NCBI GenBank assembly: GCA_964603725.1
Contig: CAZRWW010000018.1
Span: 1-64,000 of the forward strand
Length of the DNA stretch: 64,000 bases
Source of the DNA: CAZDKK01 sp964603725
Lineage (GTDB): Bacteria; Eisenbacteria; RBG-16-71-46; CAIMUX01; WJJG01
Reading direction: 5' to 3'
Under the pieces are notes generated by a model. The model did not search any database, had not been told where the DNA came from, and saw only the letters and a program-made list of their open reading frames with translations. How positions within the stretch are numbered: the first letter of the stretch is position 1; the number at the start of each line of letters is the position of its first letter. Shown here piece by piece: positions 42,573 to 53,531 of the stretch. A program made the translations under genes and the position numbers.

Positions 42573-43856
42573 TCAGGTCTTGCGCTCCTTCTTCTGCGCG
42601 GCCGGGAAGAGCACGTTGTTCAGGATCAGGCGGTAGCCGGGCGAGTTCTTGTGCAGCTCGAGCCGGGTGGGCGGATCGCCCACCCGATGCTGGTAATCCT
42701 CCGGGTCGTGGCCGCCCAGGAAGGTGAAGGTTCCCTGGCCGTAGTTGCCGTGGATGTACCTGACCTCGGGCGTGTTGGGCACGTCGGCCAGCACCAGGGT
42801 CGAGGGCTTGAGCGTGTCGCGGTTGAAGCTGGTGGTCTGCCCCAGGAAGCCGTTGACCATGTTGACGTGACACTGCGTGAGCATGGTCGGAACCGGGTCT
42901 TCCTTGGCGGAGAACTCGAAGAGCACGAAGTAGTCGGCCTCCGGGCCGCGCAACTGGGCGTAGTCGCTCATGTCGATGTTCGAGAACTCGTAGACGAACG
43001 GGTTCAGTTCGAGCTGGAAGTTCTCGAAGGCGAGACAGCGGCTGTAGTCGAGCAGCCGCTGGGCGTTGGGATGGGCCGGCGTGCCGTCGTAGACGGTGTC
43101 GACAATGTCGACGTCCCCGGCCGCGAGCGCGATGTCGTAGGTATCGGTCCCCGAGCACATCGCGAAGAGGAAACCGCCCTGCGCCACGTAATCCTTGATG
43201 CGCTGGACCGAGGCGTGCTTGTGCTGCCACACGTGCGGATATCCAGCCTCGCGCGCCGCGGCCTCGAGCTGGACCTGGCTGTTCTGGTACCAGTGCGCAT
43301 GGCGGTAGGCGGCGTAGAACTTGCCGTACTGGCCGGTGAAGTCCTCGTGGTGCAGGTGCACCCAGTCGTATTCCGCCAGCCGGCCGCTGAGGACCTCCTG
43401 ATCGTAGAGCTGATCGAAGGGGATCTCCGCGTAGGTGAGCGCGAGGATCACGGCGTCGTCCCAGGGCTCGTCGATCGTGGGCGGCGGCACGTAGACCGCG
43501 ACGCGCGGGGCCTTCTCGAGCAGGATCACGTCCATGTTGTCCCGCTCGATCGCGCCGTAGATGGCGGCCTCGTCGGCTCCGGTCGTGACCTCGACCCGCA
43601 CGCCGCGCAGCAGCGCCGCGCGCCGGTTCTCGTCGGTGTCCTCGAGCAGGAAGGAGCCGCTGCGGTAGTTGAGCAGCCACTCGACGTTCTCGCCGGCCTC
43701 CAGGGCGAAGTAGGCCAGACCATAGGCCTTCAGGTGATCGGTCTGGGTGAGGTCCATGGGCACGAGCAGGCGCGCGCGGGCCTCTCCCGGCCCCAGACCC
43801 GCGCAGGCGGCGATGGCCAGAAACGCCACCGCCCGACCGACACCCCTCCTGTTCAT
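42573..43856 (-). CDS. Exported 'asparagine synthetase B-like' protein of FCB bacteria
   Basis: A 427-residue protein with a signal peptide (hydrophobic 8-19, cleavage near EARA). The segments LLVPMDLTQTDHLKAYGLAY (starts at residue 30), WLLNYRSGSFLL, PWDDAVILALTYAEIPFD, WVHLHHEDFTGQYGKFY and GGFLFAMCSGTDTYDIALA match a protein found widely in Bacteroidetes and relatives that databases label asparagine synthetase B. It lacks the N-terminal Cys2 glutaminase and PP-loop of true AsnB, so that label should not be taken literally. The fold may be amidotransferase-like (cysteine in FAMCSGTD). ATG 43856 follows AAGGGGG. It is last in the DUF4159/DUF4175/TPR cluster. Confidence 0.85.
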   Translation of the reverse strand: MNRRGVGRAVAFLAIAACAGLGPGEARARLLVPMDLTQTDHLKAYGLAYFALEAGENVEWLLNYRSGSFLLEDTDENRRAALLRGVRVEVTTGADEAAIYGAIERDNMDVILLEKAPRVAVYVPPPTIDEPWDDAVILALTYAEIPFDQLYDQEVLSGRLAEYDWVHLHHEDFTGQYGKFYAAYRHAHWYQNSQVQLEAAAREAGYPHVWQHKHASVQRIKDYVAQGGFLFAMCSGTDTYDIALAAGDVDIVDTVYDGTPAHPNAQRLLDYSRCLAFENFQLELNPFVYEFSNIDMSDYAQLRGPEADYFVLFEFSAKEDPVPTMLTQCHVNMVNGFLGQTTSFNRDTLKPSTLVLADVPNTPEVRYIHGNYGQGTFTFLGGHDPEDYQHRVGDPPTRLELHKNSPGYRLILNNVLFPAAQKKERKT

Positions 43857-43895
43857 GGAACGTCCCCCTTCGTCCGGGCGCCCGCGGCGCGCGCA

Positions 43896-45707
43896 CTAGG
43901 ACTGCTCGGTTCCTTCCCGCATGGCCCGCAGGCGCCCGCGCGCCTGGCGCGCCTCGAGCGAGTCCGGGTAGCGCAGGATCACCTGCTCATAAAGCTCCAG
44001 GGCCCGCGCGCGGCGATCCGCGACCGCCTCGGCCCAGACCGCCATTCTGTACAACGCGGTGGGGGCCACGCGGCTGCCCTTGTCCTGCTCCAGCATCAGC
44101 GCCAGCGCGGCATCCGCCTCGGTCCAGCGTCCGAGCTCGGCCGCGATGCGGATCTCCTCCCAGCGCAGGTAGGCGCGCATCTCGGCCTTGACCGAGTCGC
44201 TCAGGGCCGCGCGGCACAAGCGCAGCGCCTCCTCGGGCGCCCCCGCCCGCTGGCGGAAGACCACGCCGGCGTAGGCTTCCAGGGCCGCCCCGGCCGTGGC
44301 GCCGAACTCCCCCAGCAGCAGGGCGCGGCCCAGGGCGTCATTGACCCACGCGCCGGCCGGATAGTGATCGGTGAGCTGGTAATAGGCCTCCTCGGCGTCG
44401 GCGAACCGGCCGGAGTAGAAGAGCAGCTCCGCGCGCTCGAAAGCGGCGCGCTCCTTGGTCGCCGTCTGCACCGCCTCGCTCTCGAGCGCCGCGAAGGTGC
44501 TCTCTGCCTCCGGAAAGGCGCCACTCTGCAGGGCGCACTCTCCCAGGCCGAGTAGCGCCTCCTCGCGGGTCGCCTTGGCCTGCCGGTTGCGGCTGCCCGG
44601 CGGCGCCTCGGCCAGAAGCTGGCGGTAGACCGCCTGGGCGCCCGCGAGGTCGCGCAGCGGACCGCGGCGGACCCCGGCGGCCTTCAAGCGGGCCTGGACC
44701 GCCAGCGGACCACGGGGGAAGTCCCGCGCGAGCGTCTCATAGGCCGCGACGGCCTCGGACGGGCGGCCGAGACGCTCCAGCAATCGGCCGCGCTCGAACC
44801 ACGCCTCTTCCGCGGTGCCCGGGTCGGGCTTGTGGGCCAGCAGCGAGTCGAAGACCGCCAGGGCGACCGCCGGGTCGGCCCGGTGCGCCACGGCCCGGGC
44901 CAACTCCGATAGCCCGCGGCCCCGGCCCCGCTTCTCACGGTCGAGACCGGCCACCAGCCCGACGGCCTCCTCGAAGTGGCCCGTCACGACGAGCACGTGC
45001 GCCAGCGCCTCGCGCCAGACCGTTGGGGCGTCCCGGCTGCTTGCGCGGCTGCGCAGCCGCTCCAAAGCGGCCTGTCCCACCGCGCTGTCGGTGGCGGCGA
45101 TCTCGAGCTGGTCCCGCAGGCGGCCGAGCCAGTCGGCTTGGAGCTGCAGGGCGGCCAGCAGCGTCTCGGCGGCGTCGGCGCCCTGACCCGCGCGCTGGTA
45201 GGCCATGGCCAGGTGGGCCCACAGATCCGGCTCGCGCGCCCCGGAGCGCTCGATCTCGCCCTGGAGCATGTCGACCGCCTTCAGGGGCTCGCCCCCGCGC
45301 GCATAGGCGTCGGCCAGGGCCAGGATGACCCGCGGCTCGCCCGGATAGCGCGCGTGCAGGCGCTCGAGCTGCGCGATGGCTTGCGTCGCCCGACCCGCCG
45401 CCAGGAGCTGGTGCGCATCCATGATGGCGCGCTCGATCTCCAGCCGCGGCTGCTCGCGTCCCACCGGCACGGTCGACCGCGGCTGGCGCGGCGCCGGACG
45501 CATCTGCTCTTGAGGCGGCTGCTGGACCGGTTGCTGGGGCAAACGCCGCTCCGGCGGCGGCGCCGGCGCCGGCTGCTGCGCGTGCGCGGGCCCCACCGCC
45601 GACCATGCCAGCAGCGCTGCAACGAGCGCGGCCAGCGCGGGCCGCAGCAGCGCGCCCGCGCGGCGCACGTCGCGAACGGCTCCCGGGCGGGGCGAGGCCA
45701 ACCTCAT
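43896..45707 (-). CDS. Exported TPR-repeat protein
   Basis: A 603-residue protein. The signal peptide (about residues 20-43, cleavage at AHA-QQ) is followed by a Pro/Gln-rich stretch (45-85) and then about ten TPR-like helical pairs to the C-terminus, for example AHQLLAAGRATQAIAQLERL and AYYQLTDHYPAGAWVNDALG. It probably assembles other periplasmic or outer-membrane proteins. ATG 45707 overlaps the DUF4175 stop as ATGA, so the two are made together. The family pairing of TPR, DUF4175 and DUF4159 proteins points to an envelope function that is still undefined. Confidence 0.85.
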   Translation of the reverse strand: MRLASPRPGAVRDVRRAGALLRPALAALVAALLAWSAVGPAHAQQPAPAPPPERRLPQQPVQQPPQEQMRPAPRQPRSTVPVGREQPRLEIERAIMDAHQLLAAGRATQAIAQLERLHARYPGEPRVILALADAYARGGEPLKAVDMLQGEIERSGAREPDLWAHLAMAYQRAGQGADAAETLLAALQLQADWLGRLRDQLEIAATDSAVGQAALERLRSRASSRDAPTVWREALAHVLVVTGHFEEAVGLVAGLDREKRGRGRGLSELARAVAHRADPAVALAVFDSLLAHKPDPGTAEEAWFERGRLLERLGRPSEAVAAYETLARDFPRGPLAVQARLKAAGVRRGPLRDLAGAQAVYRQLLAEAPPGSRNRQAKATREEALLGLGECALQSGAFPEAESTFAALESEAVQTATKERAAFERAELLFYSGRFADAEEAYYQLTDHYPAGAWVNDALGRALLLGEFGATAGAALEAYAGVVFRQRAGAPEEALRLCRAALSDSVKAEMRAYLRWEEIRIAAELGRWTEADAALALMLEQDKGSRVAPTALYRMAVWAEAVADRRARALELYEQVILRYPDSLEARQARGRLRAMREGTEQS

Positions 45708-47502
45708 CGCGCCCTCCCCAGCAGCGAGCGCAGGTAATGCTCGACCATGCGCCGGTACTCGGCCGGCACCGGGTCCTGCGCGCCGCGCAGCATGGCGCGC
45801 TGCAGGGCTTCCGGCCGGCTTTCGCCCATATCGACCGGACCGGGGCTGGTTCTCCCCTCGGGATCGACGCCGGGGCGCGAGAGGCGCTCCTCGCTCTCCT
45901 CGCGCTTGCGGATGCTGCGCTGCGCGCTCAGGAGGCGGCTCAGGATCTGCTCCTGCCGTTCCACGAGCCGCGGATCGGCCTGGCGATTGCGCATCTCGCG
46001 GACGACCTCCTCCATCTCCTTGACCGCCTCGTTAAGCTCGTTCATGGCGTTGCCGGAGGTCTGGACTTCCTCGCGCACCTCCTCCATGCCCCGGCGGATC
46101 ATCTCCTGGCGGGCCGCCAGCCGCATCAGGGCCTCGCCCTGACCCATCTGCGACCGGGGCGTGTCGCAGGCCCCCATGAGCTGGCGCGTCTGCTGATTCA
46201 AGTCGCTTTGCTGCCCGGTCAGGCTCTGCATCTTGTTGAACGGGCTCGGGCAGCTCGAGGCGCAGCCGGACTGCGCCTGGTTGGCCGCCTCGAGCAACCC
46301 CTTGACCGCCGCATTGAGCGAGCGACTCGATTCACCCGCCATGGCCACCGCCGAATGGCGCCGCCCGGCCTCCAGCTGGTCGCGGGCCTGAGAAATCTCG
46401 TAGAGCACCTTGGCGACGGCCCGCAGGTGCGCCGGCGTCAGCACCGGCGTCTCGCGCGCCACCGCTTCCAGCGAATCGCGCGCCGTGCTGACCTCGTCGT
46501 GCAGCTCCTGCTGGTGCACTGCCAGCTCGCGCGGCCCCAGGCTCTCCGCCCGCTCGAGCAGCCCTTCCTGCTCGACCGACGCCGTGACCATGCGGTTGGC
46601 GATGTTGTAGAGCGAGCGCGCGAGGCGCATCTGCTTCTCGATGTCGATCTCCCGCTTCAGGCTCGACATCTTGGCCGCCATCGCCTGCAGGTTCTGGCTG
46701 GCCTTGCGCCCGAACTTCAGGGCCACGTCCCGGCTCTGCTGCTCCATGGCCTGCTGGGCCTGTTGCATGTCCTCCTGCGCCTGCTGGCCCTCGCCGCTCT
46801 TCATCTGCTCCTTGAGCGCCTCGGCGAACTCCTTGAGGGCTTCCTGGTTCTCCTTGCGCAGCGCCTCGATCTGCTCGCGCAGCTCCGCGAGCTCCCGGCG
46901 GAGTTGCTCCTGCTGGCCGGCCAGGTCGGCCGCTTCCTGGGCGGTCATGGGGCTCTGCTCGTCCGCCGCCGGCTGCTCGCCCGGCGGCCGGTCTCCCGGG
47001 CGCTGCTCGCCCCCCTCGTTGACCTGCTCGTGCAGCGCGAGCTGCTCGTTGATCATCTCCTGCCGGGTGGCGAGCTCCTCCATCTTCTGCAGCAGCCGGT
47101 CGAGCTTCTCCTCGGCCATCAACTGGCGCAGCATGCCCAGCGTGCGATCGAGCGCGCGGGCGATCTCCTCCTGCGTGACCTTCATCTGCTCCATCGCCTT
47201 CTGCAGCTCGGCGCGGTCCAGGCGCTCGAGCGCCTGGCGCATCCTCTGCATCTGGCGCTGGAACTCCTCGCTCTGGATCTGGCTGGCGAGCTGCTGGATC
47301 TCGCGAACCTTGTCGATCATCTCCAGCGAGAAGAGGTTCTGCATCTCCATGCGCTGCCGCGAGGCCTCGAGCGACTGCTGGACCTCCCCGACCTTCTGCG
47401 CCAGCGCATCCTGGCGCTCGAGCAGGTCCTGGATCTGCTGCTGGCGCTCCCAGGAGATCTTCTCCTCCCGCAGCATCTCCTGGGCCACCTGCTTCAGGCT
47501 CC
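45704..47502 (-). CDS. DUF4175-like coiled-coil protein, C-terminal part (cut by assembly gap)
   Basis: About 598 residues in an open frame that runs straight into the N-run at 47503. The sequence is almost entirely charged coiled coil rich in Gln, Glu, Met and Arg (for example QQEQLRRELAELREQIEALR), the pattern of the C-terminal half of DUF4175 proteins. There is a break near SGCASSCPSPFN. Together with the 538-residue piece at 47568-49184 it gives about 1,135 residues, the usual DUF4175 length, so both pieces are parts of one gene. The internal ATG 47488 is not a true start. Confidence 0.8.
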
Positions 47503-47512
47503 NNNNNNNNNN
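47503..47512. other. Assembly gap (10 N) with unreliable flank
   Basis: Ten N mark a scaffold join. The following 47513-47580 contains a 14-base C-run, ataaaa and ttttttattta, which are unlike anything else in this GC-rich window, so this flank is probably low-quality read end rather than genome. The gap lies inside the DUF4175 gene. Confidence 0.95.
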
Positions 47513-47567
47513 ATAAAACGCCCCCCCCCCCCCATTCCCGGGGCCCCCTCGTTAAGGTCCCGGTTTT

Positions 47568-49184
47568 TTATTTAATGGTTTGTCTCGGCTCCTCGAGGCT
47601 GACCGTCTCTTCCTGGCGCTGCTGCTCGGCGGCAGCGTACATCTCGGCCATCGTCGGAAAGCGGATCGTGTAGAGCTCGGTCTCCCCGGCCTTGGGCCCG
47701 CGGATAGGATCGTTGTCGAGCACCTGGAGGTAGTAGTGCAGATCCTGACCGGGCAGGATCGTGAGCGCCGTCAGGTCCCAGGTGTAGGTCACGCGCGCTT
47801 CCTTGCGATCGTCCCAGGAAGCCAGCTTCACGCGGGTCGGATCGTCTTCGGCCCGCCCGTAGACCAGGGCCAGCTCGCTCAAGCCGAAGTCGTCCACGCA
47901 GTCGATGCCCAGCGTGACGCGCATGTCGGGGGGCATGGTGATCTGCGGCCCCGGCGCCAGCAGGCGCACGGCCGGCTCGAGGTCGGAGGCGACCTCGATG
48001 GCGAAGGCCTGCGAGCGCCAGACCTCGCCCTCGGCGGGGTCGCGCAGCTCGACGTGGAGGGTCTCGTCGCGATCGAGCACCCAGGAGCAGCCCAGGGCCT
48101 CGGGGCCGGCGGGCGCGAGCGGCAGCTCGCGCGCATCATCGAGCGGGCCCAGAAGCAGCCGGCCGGCCAGCCCCGCGCGCCGCAGGCGGACCTCCAGCGT
48201 CACCCGCGTGCCCTCGAGCGCGGCCAGATCGGCGCTCGCCGACACCTGGCGCTGGGCGGGAAGCTTCGTGTAGGCGGGCGGCTCGTACAGCTTGCGGTAG
48301 CCAAGCGCCTGCAGCGGCTCGAGCACGCGGATGCGGTACTCGGGGCTGCTCGCCCAGCGGGCCCGCACGCGGTACTCGAGGTCGCCCTTCAGGGCGCTGG
48401 CCAGGAACGCGTACCGATCGGCCTCGCCCGTTGCCGGCGGCGCCCCGTCGCGGGCCATGGCCAGGCGGGTCCACTCGGCGCCCGGCGAGCGCATCTCGAG
48501 CATGACCGCGCCGGACCGGCGGCGGCCGCCGACCTCGGCCGCGATGGTGACGGACGCCCCGCGCTCCACCGTGAGGTCCCCGGGACTGACCGTGAGGGTC
48601 ACGACCGGAAGCACGCTCGGCCCGCCCGCGGCCAGGAAGAGCCGCGCCGCATCGGCGAACGGCATCGGGGCGATCAGCCAGACGGCCAGTGGGACGAGCA
48701 GACCGGCCGCCCCCCGCGCCAGGGGCGGGCCCAGGCGGCCGGTGGCGTGCAGGCGGCCCAGCGGGAGTTGGTCCAGACTCTGCCGCCCACGCTCCAGGGA
48801 GCGCTCGACCAGGGTGCGCGAGATCGGGTCGCCTCGCCATTGCGCCAGATCGCGCTCGAGCTGCAGCGCGTTGATGAGCTCGTTGCGGGGCAGCCCCGCG
48901 GCGCCTTCCAGCCACAGCGCATAGCGATCGACCCCCAGCGGGCGCGCCACCGCCGCCAGCACCAGCGCGGCGAAGGTCCCCGCGGCCCACACGGCGGCGG
49001 CCGCCGCCATGACCGCCGACCAGGTGCGGGTGGGGGGCAGCAGCAGGGCCACGAGCAGGAGCACGGCCAGTCCGGGCAGCAGGGCGCCGATCCAGCGCGC
49101 CACCGCCTCCAGCATCAGGCGTGCCCGCCGGGCGGTGGCCGCGCGGCGCAGTCGCGCGGCGAATGGGGAAGCGCTCGTGGTCAT
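47568..49184 (-). CDS. DUF4175-like membrane protein, N-terminal part (cut by assembly gap)
   Basis: 538 residues up to a stop that lies in the doubtful flank of the gap; the last four codons (QTIK) are probably artefact. Two hydrophobic segments at about residues 33-52 and 58-80 and a third near 150-170 place it in the inner membrane. Then come two Ig-like periplasmic beta domains (VTLTVSPGDLTVERGASVTI and YEPPAYTKLPAQRQVSASAD), the layout of DUF4175 proteins. It continues into the coiled-coil part at 45704-47502. ATG 49184 overlaps the DUF4159 stop as ATGA. Confidence 0.8.
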   Translation of the reverse strand: MTTSASPFAARLRRAATARRARLMLEAVARWIGALLPGLAVLLLVALLLPPTRTWSAVMAAAAAVWAAGTFAALVLAAVARPLGVDRYALWLEGAAGLPRNELINALQLERDLAQWRGDPISRTLVERSLERGRQSLDQLPLGRLHATGRLGPPLARGAAGLLVPLAVWLIAPMPFADAARLFLAAGGPSVLPVVTLTVSPGDLTVERGASVTIAAEVGGRRRSGAVMLEMRSPGAEWTRLAMARDGAPPATGEADRYAFLASALKGDLEYRVRARWASSPEYRIRVLEPLQALGYRKLYEPPAYTKLPAQRQVSASADLAALEGTRVTLEVRLRRAGLAGRLLLGPLDDARELPLAPAGPEALGCSWVLDRDETLHVELRDPAEGEVWRSQAFAIEVASDLEPAVRLLAPGPQITMPPDMRVTLGIDCVDDFGLSELALVYGRAEDDPTRVKLASWDDRKEARVTYTWDLTALTILPGQDLHYYLQVLDNDPIRGPKAGETELYTIRFPTMAEMYAAAEQQRQEETVSLEEPRQTIK

Positions 49185-49975
49185 GGCATCCCATCTCCCT
49201 GGGGGGCTCGCTCGGCACCGGCGGGGCCCGCCGGCAGCTGCCCGCGGTCGGGCACCTCCAGCCGCCGGGCGGCCGCCTCGCCCGTCAGCGCATGGACGAC
49301 GACGTTGATGGCCATCCGCAGCGCCGCCTCGCGCTTTTCGGGCGGGTCCTGGTGGACATCGGGGTCCTCCAGGCCGTCCCCGATGTCCGCCTCATAGGTG
49401 TAGAAGCAGACCAGCCGCCCCCGGTCGAACACGCCGAAGCCCTGCGGCGGCTTGCCGTCGTGCTCGTGGATCTTCGGCGGCCCGCTCTCGAATTCGTACA
49501 GCGCGTGATAGATGGGATGATCGAACGGCAGCTCCACCAGGTTGCGGTCCGGAAAGACCTGGCGCATCATCTGCCGGAAGCTCTCGTCCATCCCGTAGTT
49601 GTCGTCGGCCCACAGGAAGCCGCCCTGGAGCAGATACTGCCGCAGGCGGGCGGCCTCGGCCTCGGTGAGCTTGACCTGGCCGTGGCCGTTCATATAGACG
49701 AGCGGGTGGGCGAAGAGTTCCTCATCCAGCGGCGCGACGCGGGCCTCCTGGCGGCGGCTGATCGGGATCGTGGTGCGCTCCTCGAGGGCACGGGCCAGGT
49801 TGGGCAGCGACGTGGGGTTGCTGTACCAGTCGCCTCCGCCGCCGTACTTCAGACGCGCCATCACGATGCCCGGCTTGGCCGGCGGCGTCTGGGCCAGGGG
49901 CGCGGCGACGGCCAGGGCCAGGATCACGCCCCCGCCCGCCAGGACATTCAGGACATTGTGGCGGCGTGCTTTCAT
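49181..49975 (-). CDS. DUF4159 exported protein
   Basis: A 264-residue protein with a signal peptide (about residues 8-28, ending PLAQ). The DUF4159 domain follows: IVMARLKYGGGGDWYSNP, HPLVYMNGHGQVKLTEAE, LRQYLLQGGFLWADDNYG and HPIYHALYEF. The domain has a glutamine-amidotransferase-like fold of unknown activity and is commonly coded beside DUF4175 and TPR proteins in bacteria with complex envelopes. ATG 49975 is the first in-frame start; the upstream 130 bases contain no clear promoter. First gene of the cluster. Confidence 0.88.
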   Translation of the reverse strand: MKARRHNVLNVLAGGGVILALAVAAPLAQTPPAKPGIVMARLKYGGGGDWYSNPTSLPNLARALEERTTIPISRRQEARVAPLDEELFAHPLVYMNGHGQVKLTEAEAARLRQYLLQGGFLWADDNYGMDESFRQMMRQVFPDRNLVELPFDHPIYHALYEFESGPPKIHEHDGKPPQGFGVFDRGRLVCFYTYEADIGDGLEDPDVHQDPPEKREAALRMAINVVVHALTGEAAARRLEVPDRGQLPAGPAGAERAPQGDGMP

Positions 49976-50105
49976 CGGCCGGCCCGACCTCCGGTTCCTC
50001 AGGGGGGATGCGGCCGGACGCGCCCGCGCCCGGCCCCGCAGTGCACTTGCGCAACCTCGAACACCCCAAGAAACTGGGGGTTCCAGCCCCCTGCCCCGGC
50101 GGGGC

Positions 50106-51029
50106 CTAGGCCTTGGCCAGGGCCTTGGCTTCGCGGGCCCGGCGCAGCTCCAGCGCCAGCGCGCTGGCGACGAAGATCGAGGAGTAGGTGCCCACGATGA
50201 CCCCCACGCTCATGGCGACGGCGAAGTCGTGGATCACCTCGCCCCCGAACAGCGCCAGCGACAGCGAGGTGAACAAGGTGGTCAGGCCGGTGATGATCGT
50301 GCGCGACAGGGTCTGGTTGATGGAGATGTCCAGCACGCGGTCGAACGGCTCTCGCCGCAGGCGCACGAGCTGCTCGCGCACGCGATCGAAGACCACGATC
50401 GTGTCGTTGATCGAGTAGCCGGCGATCGTCAGCAGCGCCGCCACCACCGGCATGGTGATCTCCCGGTTGGTCAGCGAGAAGAAGCTCAGGACGAAGAAGA
50501 CGTCGTGCGCCACGGCTATCACCGCCCCCAGGGCGAAACGGGGCTCGAAGCGGAAGCCGATGTAGATCAAGAGCAGGCCCAGCGAGATGAGGATCGCCCA
50601 GAAGGCCTGCTGGGCGATCTCGCGCCCGATCTTGGCGCCGATCGACTCCTCGCGCAGGAGCTCGGCCGTGAGGCCCGGGCGCTGGCGGGTGAGCGCCGTG
50701 CGCAGGCGGTCGGACACCGACACGCCCTGCGTCTCGTCCTGGGGGTCGAGCGGGATGCGGATCAGCACGTCGTTCGACTCCTTGACGGACTGGATCTCGG
50801 CGGTCGGGAAGCCGGCCTGGGTGGCCACGCTGCGCACTTCCTGGACGGGCAGGCGCTCGCTCAGCCGCAGCTCGATCAGGCGGCCGCCGGCGAAGTCGAT
50901 GCCCATCCGCAGGCCGCTGTGGGCGACGATCGAGACAATCCCGATCAGCGTGGCGGCAATGGAGAAGATATAGAAGTAGCGCCGCTTCGACATGAAATTG
51001 AAATGCGTGTCGGTGAAGATCGTGAACAT
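50106..51029 (-). CDS. secF: Protein translocase subunit SecF
   Basis: A 307-residue membrane protein, usual SecF length. First membrane span at residues 20-38 (FYIFSIAATLIGIVSIV), then the periplasmic loop starting with GMRMGIDFAGG-like RMGIDFAGGRLIEL, then five spans from about residue 140 onward including TIAGYSINDTIVVFDRVRE and SINQTLSRTIITGLTTL, the conserved cores of SecF. It uses the proton gradient with SecD to pull secreted proteins out of the SecYEG channel. ATG 51029 follows GGGGGAG. It starts 51 bases after secD. Confidence 0.97.
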   Translation of the reverse strand: MFTIFTDTHFNFMSKRRYFYIFSIAATLIGIVSIVAHSGLRMGIDFAGGRLIELRLSERLPVQEVRSVATQAGFPTAEIQSVKESNDVLIRIPLDPQDETQGVSVSDRLRTALTRQRPGLTAELLREESIGAKIGREIAQQAFWAILISLGLLLIYIGFRFEPRFALGAVIAVAHDVFFVLSFFSLTNREITMPVVAALLTIAGYSINDTIVVFDRVREQLVRLRREPFDRVLDISINQTLSRTIITGLTTLFTSLSLALFGGEVIHDFAVAMSVGVIVGTYSSIFVASALALELRRAREAKALAKA

Positions 51030-51079
51030 CGTCTGCGACTCCCCCCGGCGCCGCGGGCCCCTCATGGGAGGCCCCGGCG

Positions 51080-52660
<1,581 letters not shown>

Positions 52661-52709
52661 GCTTAGTTCCTCCGCCCCACATAACGTCCAGCAAGAACAG
52701 AGACTATGG

Positions 52710-52739
52710 ATACTATCCGAGCCCTCGCCGGCAGGTCAA
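52710..52739 (-). promoter_or_regulatory. Promoter of secD-secF
   Basis: On the minus strand: TTGACC (52739-52734), 18-base spacer, TAGTAT (52715-52710). Leader of about 45 bases. It separates secDF from the upstream ftsX-to-lipoprotein run. Confidence 0.6.
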
Positions 52740-52864
52740 CCGCATTCTGGGGTCGTGCGGGGATCGATCCGGGGTCGGGTACCCATCCCCGCCGCCCCCG
52801 CCCGGGGGCGCGGGCGGAGCGACTCTCGCCGCATCGGACTGCCGCGCTTGAGGATGGCGCCCGT

Positions 52865-53476
52865 CTAGAACGCGGGCGGCAGCGCGGGCGGCCGGACCGC
52901 CTCGACTACGATGGTGGCCAGGATCTCGCCGGCGTCCCCCACGACCAGAGTGAGCCGGCCGAGCGGGCGGCCCCTGGAGCGGGTCAGGATCTCCTCGCGG
53001 CCTTCCAGGATCTCGAGTCCCAGCGCCTCGACGCCGGCCGAGATGCGGGCGTTCCACTGCACGAGGGTCTCAGGGGGCCCGAGCGTGCCGGTCCAGACCA
53101 TGGGAACGCCCGGGTCGCGCTGGCGCCAGCGGGCGGCGGGCGCCAGGAGCTGCTCCAGGGCCTCGAGCCGCGAGACGGCCGGCTCGGAGGCGGCGCCCGG
53201 CGCCGAGACAGCCCGCGCCGGCAACGCGGCAGCCCGCGCCGGCAACGCGGTGGCCCGCGCCGGCCGTGGGTCCTCGCCCACCGGCAGGGCGGCGGCCTCT
53301 CCGGCCGCAGCGGGCGACTCGCTCGGCGGCCCCGGTTCGCGCTCGCCCCAGTGCCGCAGAGCGAGCGCCGTCAGGAGCCCCCCCGCGAGGAAGCAAACGA
53401 AAAGGGGTGCGACGCGTATGGCGTGCGCACCCCGGGCGGTCTTGGCCCTGTTCCCTGCTGCGCGCTGGCGGCCCAT
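52865..53476 (-). CDS. Membrane-anchored protein of unknown function
   Basis: 203 residues. A basic N-terminus and one membrane span (about residues 21-41, APLFVCFLAGGLLTALAL) are followed by an Ala/Pro/Arg-rich linker with 7-residue repeats (ARAGNA-like in the other strand; ALPARA in this one) encoded by a 21-base tandem repeat. The C-terminal 85 residues form a compact domain (TWTGTLGPPETLVQWNARI and RLTLVVGDAGEILATIVVE). This resembles a small alpha/beta domain on a flexible stalk facing the periplasm. No family recognised. ATG 53476 is chosen for its GGAGGTGGGGAG site; 53518 is open but has none. Confidence 0.65.
   Translation of the reverse strand: MGRQRAAGNRAKTARGAHAIRVAPLFVCFLAGGLLTALALRHWGEREPGPPSESPAAAGEAAALPVGEDPRPARATALPARAAALPARAVSAPGAASEPAVSRLEALEQLLAPAARWRQRDPGVPMVWTGTLGPPETLVQWNARISAGVEALGLEILEGREEILTRSRGRPLGRLTLVVGDAGEILATIVVEAVRPPALPPAF
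53211..53264. repeat. 21-base tandem repeat in the linker of the membrane-anchored protein
   Basis: Units gcccgcgccggcaacgcggc+a (53211-53231), the same with tg at the end (53232-53252) and a partial third copy. In frame, multiple of three. Confidence 0.8.
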
Positions 53477-53531
53477 CTCCCGCTCCCCACCTCCGCGCAC
53501 GGCCGGCGCCGACCCCAACGCGCCTACGGGC

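Noticed and set aside
42573..43856. True asparagine synthetase
   Set aside because: There is a signal peptide, no N-terminal catalytic Cys2 glutaminase domain and no PP-loop; the name is only a database label for this exported family.
45605..47575. Plus-strand open frame running across the N-run
   Set aside because: It is antisense to the TPR and DUF4175 genes, is extremely Leu-rich, and crosses undefined bases and the junk flank.
47513..47580. AT-rich/C-run stretch as an attachment site or origin
   Set aside because: It directly adjoins the N-run inside a gene and looks like low-quality assembly edge.
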